Of a DNA stretch of 64,000 bases, positions 59,780-64,000 are shown piece after piece. Source of the stretch: Desulfosporosinus sp. (lineage in GTDB: Bacteria; Bacillota; Desulfitobacteriia; Desulfitobacteriales; Desulfitobacteriaceae); NCBI GenBank assembly GCA_031292055.1, contig JARLHV010000048.1, forward strand, positions 1 to 64,000, written 5' to 3'. The number at the start of each line of letters is the position of its first letter. The stretch's first letter is position 1. The translations under genes were made by a program, and so were the position numbers. The notes under the pieces are model-generated. The model worked only from the letters and a program-made list of their open reading frames with translations, was not told the DNA's origin and did no database searches.

Positions 59780-59808
59780 GTATAACCTCTTGTGCTAGCG
59801 GCAATTCT
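59780..59808 (+). promoter_or_regulatory. Candidate sigma-F promoter of fin
   Basis: GTATA (59780-59784), exactly 15 bases, GGCAATTCT (59800-59808). It differs at only one consensus position from GywTA/GGnrAnAnT. It overlaps the end of pth. Confidence 0.6.
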
Positions 59809-59832
59809 ACTAGTGAGGGAGGTGATCTTGGG

Positions 59833-60009
59833 ATGAAGATATTAAAGATATGTCACGCCTGTGATCGAATTATTGGAGAGATTGAGTTAGATGACTTGAC
59901 CTACCTTAACGCGGACCCTATAATGGATATTGTTGGGAATGTTGCCTATGCGCTTTGTGCGAGTTGTCTGCACGAAATGGAAATTAAGCCGAAAAATGTT
60001 TATCATTAG
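59833..60009 (+). CDS. fin: Anti-sigma-F factor Fin (YabK-like)
   Basis: Short protein of 58 aa with two Cys pairs, CHACDRIIGEIE and LCASCLHEME, that form a zinc-ribbon. The Fin family (DUF2757, YabK) of B. subtilis binds sigma-F and helps switch to sigma-G. It lies between pth and mfd exactly as there and has a strong GAGGGAGGTGATC before ATG. The protein is shorter than the 76 aa of B. subtilis. Family placement rests on position, Cys spacing and promoter, so it is probable rather than certain. Confidence 0.75.
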   Translation: MKILKICHACDRIIGEIELDDLTYLNADPIMDIVGNVAYALCASCLHEMEIKPKNVYH

Positions 60010-60016
60010 TGGAGGC

Positions 60017-60086
60017 GGTACGATGCATCGTGCCCCTGCCGGGTTTTGGGCTGTTGTAGTAAGGGCACGATGCATCGTGCCCTTAC
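60017..60086. repeat. Palindromic repeat, GTA(A/G)GGGCACGATGC family
   Basis: Full copy at 60059-60086, a perfect 28-bp palindrome built from GTAAGGGCACGATG and its complement. A partial copy at 60017-60040 (CGATGCATCGTGCCCC) lies 19 bases before it. Outer arms GTAAGGGC resemble GTAG...CCCCTAC of the repeat at 27965-27991. Confidence 0.75.
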
Positions 60087-60111
60087 CGGATTAGAGGTAG
60101 GCAAATTCGTG

Positions 60112-60139
60112 ATTCGTAGTTCGAGAATCGTGGTTCGAA
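60112..60139. repeat. Repeat copy related to the insertion in pth
   Basis: ATTCGTAGTTC...CGTGGTTCGAA; reverse complement of the pth-internal repeat at 59612-59639 with about six differences in 28. The following stretch GACTATCGAATAGCGAATAG is another short-period repeat. No gene is evident in 60010-60232. Confidence 0.6.
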
Positions 60140-60232
60140 GCTCAGGTAATTATCCTCAGATCGACTATCGAATAGCGAATAGCGCAGTGGGGGTCCTTTG
60201 GTGGACGTTCATCTTTTTTGCTGCCTGAAAGG

Positions 60233-63200
60233 ATGAGCAGTTTGAATACAATCTACGATTATCTTCGCCGAGGGCTTGACATTATGCAGATCGATCAGTC
60301 GTTAAGCAATCGAGAATGGCCCCAAATGATTTATGATTTAACTGGAAGTCAAAAAGCAGCCTGTGTGGCCCAGCTTTTACAAAAGTCTAAACCGGGCTTG
60401 ATTCTGACCTATTCGGAAGAGCAAGCTCAAAAGTGGGCTAATGATTTGCGGACATGGTGCGCTCCAGAAACCATCCTGCATTTACCCACAACAGAATGGC
60501 TGCCTTTTGAAGTATTGGGTCGAAGCAGGGAAACGACTTCGGAACGGATTAGTGTATTGAACCGACTAGTGCAGGACCCTAAGTGTACGGTTGTGGCGTC
60601 CATCCTTGCTGTAGAACGGCGCGTATTCCCTGTTGAACGCTGGCGAGATTATACGTTGACCTTTGAAGTCGGGAAACGCTATAGCCTGTCCGAAGTTCTT
60701 ACGGCCTTAACTGCTGGAGGGTATGAACGGATCGAGACGGTTGAAGGGAAAGGACAGTTCGCTTTAAGAGGCGGAATTTTGGATATCGTACCTTTAGACG
60801 GAGAAGCCGTGCGGATTGAGTTTTATGATGATGAAGTTGATTCTATCCGGACCTTTGACCTTGGAACCCAAAAATCTGTCGCTGTTCAGGACAAGGTGCT
60901 TATTTCTCCGGCGATGGAGTATGTTGTCACTAGAGAGGAGTTGGGACAACTCCGCTTAGCGATTCGGGCAGAAGCTCGCAAAACGATCGGTCGCCTGCAG
61001 CGTAGCGGAAGGCGGGAAGCGGCTGAACGTTTACAAACTAAAGTTGATTTCTTAGCAGAACGACTTGAACAGGGAATCCTCGACGAAAATGTTTATCCTT
61101 TTTTAAGCTTAGTTAATACCCCGCTCGTCCCATTTTTCTCTTATCTTACTAAGGACCATTATTTAATTTTAGATGAGCCGTTACGATTAAAAGAGCAATT
61201 AGAGTTTCAAACGAATGAACGTTTACTGGAATTTACACATCAGCTGGAACACGGCGAAGGATTTGTCCATCCGGAAACTCAGTTTATTAGCTACGATGAT
61301 ATTCTAACCTACGGAGAGCAACATCCCTTGATTGGCCTTTCAACATTACTGAGGCAGGCTCCAGGGCTCTCACCAAAGCGAATTTTCACTCTGAAAGCGC
61401 GCCCCTTAACGGGTTTTATGGGCAAAACCAGTAAATTGGTCGATGAGATAGGACACCGCAAGGAAGACGGAAATGTCGTGGCGCTGTTTGTCGGCGATGA
61501 AGATCATGTTGAGCGTTTGATTCAGGGTTTAAAGGATCTCGGAGTGACGGCATCCCGCAAAGAACTTGAGGATGCTGTCGAGGAAGGACAGGTTTATGTC
61601 TATCCGTATTCCCTTGATCAAGGCTTTGAGTTACCGCTCGGCAAGCTCGTCGTTTTGACAGAAACTGAGATCTATAAAAGGGAGAGCAAAGTGGCGGGCA
61701 AGAAATCTAGCCCACCTGCGCAGAAGAATATATTTATCTCGGATCTTAAACCGGGAGACTTTGTGGTGCACGTCCACCACGGGATCGGCCAATTTACGGG
61801 TATTGATCGCTTAGAGGTCGGTGGTATAGAAAAAGACTATTTTGGGATCCGCTATGCTGGAGAAGACCGGCTCTATGTTCCTCTGGATCAACTCCATCTC
61901 CTGCAAAAGTATTTGGGAAGTGGTGCAGAAACCCTGCCTAAACTTTACAAACTTGGGGGGACAGAGTGGTATAAGGTAAAGAGTAAAACACGCAGCGCCG
62001 TCAAAGATATGGCGATTGATTTAGTAAAACTTTATGCTCAGCGGGAGGCAATCCAAGGATTTGCTTTTTCTCCGGATAATGTCTGGCAAAACGAATTTGA
62101 AGAGAAGTTCCCTTATGAAGAGACCCCGGATCAACTCCAGAGCATTGCGGATGTCAAAGTTGACATGATGCGCCCACGGCCGATGGATCGCTTACTTTGT
62201 GGAGATGTAGGGTATGGCAAAACAGAAGTCGCCCTCCGCGCGGCATTTAAAGCGGTGATGGATAGCAAGCAAGTAGCGGTTCTTGTTCCCACAACTATTT
62301 TAGCCCAACAACATTTTAATACCTTTAAAGAACGGTTTATAGGGTATCCGATTACGATCGAAATGCTGAGTCGCTTTCGGTCCCCGAAGGAGCAAAAGGA
62401 AATACTCAAAGGCCTCAGGGAGGGACGAATTGATGTTATTGTGGGTACGCACCGTATTCTCTCTGAGGCCGTCAAATTTAAGGACTTAGGATTGTTGGTT
62501 ATTGATGAAGAGCAACGGTTTGGGGTTACTCACAAGGAGAAACTGAAAACATTAAAGGGTAATGTTGATGTGCTGACCCTTTCGGCAACTCCGATTCCGA
62601 GGACACTGCACATGTCTTTAGTGGGCGTTAGGGACATGAGTGTGATTGAGACTCCACCTGAAGGTCGGTATCCAGTGCAAACGTATGTTACCGAATTTCG
62701 GCCTGACGTCGTACGGGATGCCATACGGCGGGAGATTCAACGCGGAGGGCAAGTGTTCTATGTCCATAATCGAGTTGAAGATATGGACCAGGTTACCCAA
62801 TATTTAAGTCAATTGGTTCCCGAAGCGCGGCTCGGTGTCGCCCATGGTCAAATGCGCGAAACGGCGTTGGAACGAGTCATGCTTGCTTTTCTGGAACAGG
62901 AAATGGATGTCTTGGTTTCCACGACCATTATTGAAACAGGATTGGATATGCCCAATGTCAACACGCTTATTATTGATGAGGCCGATCGTTTTGGGTTATC
63001 CCAGCTCTATCAATTGCGAGGGCGTGTCGGGCGATCGAATCGCAAAGCGTTTGCCTATCTTTTATATAAACCGCAAAAGATTCTCACCGAAATTGCAGAA
63101 AAACGCCTGTCAGCAATCCGTGAGTTCACGGAATTTGGGGCAGGATTTAAAATAGCCATGCGAGATTTAGAAATTCGTGGGGCGGGGAACTTGATCGGTG

Positions 63201-63775
63201 CCCAACAGCATGGGCATTTAGCGGCGGTGGGTTTTGAATTGTACAGTCAGATGCTCAAAGAAGCGGTTCAGGAACTGCGTGGAGAAAAGGTTGAGGAAGT
63301 CAGCGAACCAAGCATTGAACTTCAGGTAGATGCCTTTTTGCCGGATCCCTATGTTGTGGACCGTCAAACTAAGGCGTCGTTGTATCAACGCTTGGCAATG
63401 GTTCAAAATGAAGGACAACTTAGTGAGATGGTTGATGAATTGGTGGATCGTTTCGGAACTCCAACGCGTGAGGTCGAGCACCTAATTGAAATCATCCGGA
63501 TCAAATTGTTGGCAAGCTCTCTAAAGATCGAACAAATTCAACAAGCCAAACAAAGTGTCGTCATTCGTTTTGCAGCAGATTTGGATTTTATAACGGGAGA
63601 GCATTTGATGGCAGTCGCATCTGCTTCCCCTCACCCCTTGTCTTTTAAGACAATGCCTAATGGGAATCTGGAATGCAAAATTCGGCTGCGTACGATTGAG
63701 CAAGAGGCGGTAATTGAAGCGGTATACCGCGTGCTTTCGACATTTTGTGACGTTGCTTCAAAAGCAACTCCTTGA
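60233..63775 (+). CDS. mfd: Transcription-repair coupling factor Mfd
   Basis: Translocase of 1180 aa from ATG 60233 (weak GAAAGG before it; TTG 60218 is the only upstream alternative). In order: UvrB-homology module (to about 340), the RNA polymerase interaction domain (about 500-560; LKPGDFVVHVHHGIGQFTGI), RecG-like helicase lobes with Walker A GDVGYGKTE (from residue 657) and DEEQRFGV, then the TRCF domain near the C terminus. It removes stalled RNA polymerase and recruits UvrA. The order fin-mfd is as in B. subtilis. No other features are unusual. Confidence 0.96.
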   Translation: MSSLNTIYDYLRRGLDIMQIDQSLSNREWPQMIYDLTGSQKAACVAQLLQKSKPGLILTYSEEQAQKWANDLRTWCAPETILHLPTTEWLPFEVLGRSRETTSERISVLNRLVQDPKCTVVASILAVERRVFPVERWRDYTLTFEVGKRYSLSEVLTALTAGGYERIETVEGKGQFALRGGILDIVPLDGEAVRIEFYDDEVDSIRTFDLGTQKSVAVQDKVLISPAMEYVVTREELGQLRLAIRAEARKTIGRLQRSGRREAAERLQTKVDFLAERLEQGILDENVYPFLSLVNTPLVPFFSYLTKDHYLILDEPLRLKEQLEFQTNERLLEFTHQLEHGEGFVHPETQFISYDDILTYGEQHPLIGLSTLLRQAPGLSPKRIFTLKARPLTGFMGKTSKLVDEIGHRKEDGNVVALFVGDEDHVERLIQGLKDLGVTASRKELEDAVEEGQVYVYPYSLDQGFELPLGKLVVLTETEIYKRESKVAGKKSSPPAQKNIFISDLKPGDFVVHVHHGIGQFTGIDRLEVGGIEKDYFGIRYAGEDRLYVPLDQLHLLQKYLGSGAETLPKLYKLGGTEWYKVKSKTRSAVKDMAIDLVKLYAQREAIQGFAFSPDNVWQNEFEEKFPYEETPDQLQSIADVKVDMMRPRPMDRLLCGDVGYGKTEVALRAAFKAVMDSKQVAVLVPTTILAQQHFNTFKERFIGYPITIEMLSRFRSPKEQKEILKGLREGRIDVIVGTHRILSEAVKFKDLGLLVIDEEQRFGVTHKEKLKTLKGNVDVLTLSATPIPRTLHMSLVGVRDMSVIETPPEGRYPVQTYVTEFRPDVVRDAIRREIQRGGQVFYVHNRVEDMDQVTQYLSQLVPEARLGVAHGQMRETALERVMLAFLEQEMDVLVSTTIIETGLDMPNVNTLIIDEADRFGLSQLYQLRGRVGRSNRKAFAYLLYKPQKILTEIAEKRLSAIREFTEFGAGFKIAMRDLEIRGAGNLIGAQQHGHLAAVGFELYSQMLKEAVQELRGEKVEEVSEPSIELQVDAFLPDPYVVDRQTKASLYQRLAMVQNEGQLSEMVDELVDRFGTPTREVEHLIEIIRIKLLASSLKIEQIQQAKQSVVIRFAADLDFITGEHLMAVASASPHPLSFKTMPNGNLECKIRLRTIEQEAVIEAVYRVLSTFCDVASKATP

Positions 63776-63814
63776 TATACTGTTCTTATGTCTAATTTGA
63801 AAGGGTGTGTACAT

Positions 63815-64000
63815 ATGAAAAAGTCCCAGGTTGGGATAATTTTAGGGATCTTGGCACTTATGCTTATGGCCACGGGGTGTTCTTCGTTGGTTGGCGGTAA
63901 ATGGGCGGTAAAAGTTAATGGAGATTCAATCTTGGTTAAGGACTATGATGCCCGCGTGGCTGATGCCCAAAAAACCTATGAAAAACAAGGCATGAAATTC
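63815..64000 (+). CDS. Lipoprotein, probable PrsA-like foldase (partial)
   Basis: Runs off the window; 62 residues are visible. It has the signal GILALMLMATGC with lipidated Cys22, then WAVKVNGDSILVKDYDARVADAQKTYEKQG, whose key element is VNGDSILVKDYDARV. That is typical of the N-terminal domain of SurA/PrsA peptidyl-prolyl isomerases. The catalytic domain is outside the window. GGGTGTG precedes the ATG at a moderate distance. Confidence 0.65.
   Translation, partial: MKKSQVGIILGILALMLMATGCSSLVGGKWAVKVNGDSILVKDYDARVADAQKTYEKQGMKF

Noticed and set aside
60010..60232. 60-codon frame in the spacer before mfd
   Set aside because: It is made of palindromic and short-period repeats and has no family resemblance.

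Overview
The window comes from an anaerobic, endospore-forming Firmicute. Gene content and order fit the Desulfitobacterium/Desulfosporosinus group (Peptococcaceae sensu lato), but that placement is inference from gene families, not a database match. From the tRNA-Ser/SRP RNA/dnaX block to mfd, the order closely follows the region to the right of oriC in Bacillus subtilis: scr, dnaX, ebfC (yaaK), recR, bofA, csfB/gin, yaaO, darA (yaaQ), holB, ricT (yaaT), yabA, rsmI, abrB, metG, tatD (yabD), yabE, rnmV, rsmA, yabG, ispE, purR, spoVG, glmU, prs, pth, fin, mfd. The window is therefore probably origin-proximal.

Layout. 1-371: GC-rich, hairpin-rich non-coding edge, possibly the end of a mobile element. 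372-2777: 7TM sensor kinase and LuxR-type regulator. 3042-4946: a 40-aa membrane peptide, a HAD phosphatase and a DUF190 protein (minus strand), a repeat element and a Cys-rich unknown. 5045-7079: a second two-component system whose promoter sits inside an inverted repeat. 7188-12772: oligopeptide ABC transporter oppABCDF with three operator-like repeats in its leader. 12893-14308: DinB-like protein and spoIIR. 14366-18264: tRNA-Ser(GGA), SRP RNA, dnaX-ebfC-recR, bofA. 18331-26790: two very similar pyruvate:ferredoxin oxidoreductase genes in tandem, separated by about 1 kb that holds a nested repeat element. 26881-32285: DUF2935 protein, gerA-type germinant receptor operon, gin. 32410-37404: decarboxylase, darA-holB-ricT-yabA-rsmI, abrB. 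37633-48790: metG-tatD, two 3D-domain proteins, cwlD, a GH18 lipoprotein, rnmV-rsmA, a membrane protein of unknown function, a glycosyltransferase, yabG. 48891-52910: L,D-transpeptidase, cyanophycinase, cyanophycin synthetase. 53052-64000: ispE, GntR, purR, spoVG, glmU, prs, PRC-barrel, pth, fin, mfd and the start of a foldase lipoprotein.

Themes. Sporulation dominates: spoIIR, bofA, gin, fin, cwlD, yabG, spoVG, the germinant receptor, and candidate sporulation promoters (sigma-F before spoIIR, gin and fin; sigma-E before cwlD; sigma-H before spoVG). Central anaerobic metabolism appears as duplicated PFOR. Nitrogen storage and supply appears as the cyanophycin pair and the peptide transporter. 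Between the genes lie at least four families of small dispersed repeats. One of these also appears in frame inside pth. Most gene starts were chosen by ribosome binding site and are often shorter than the longest open frame.
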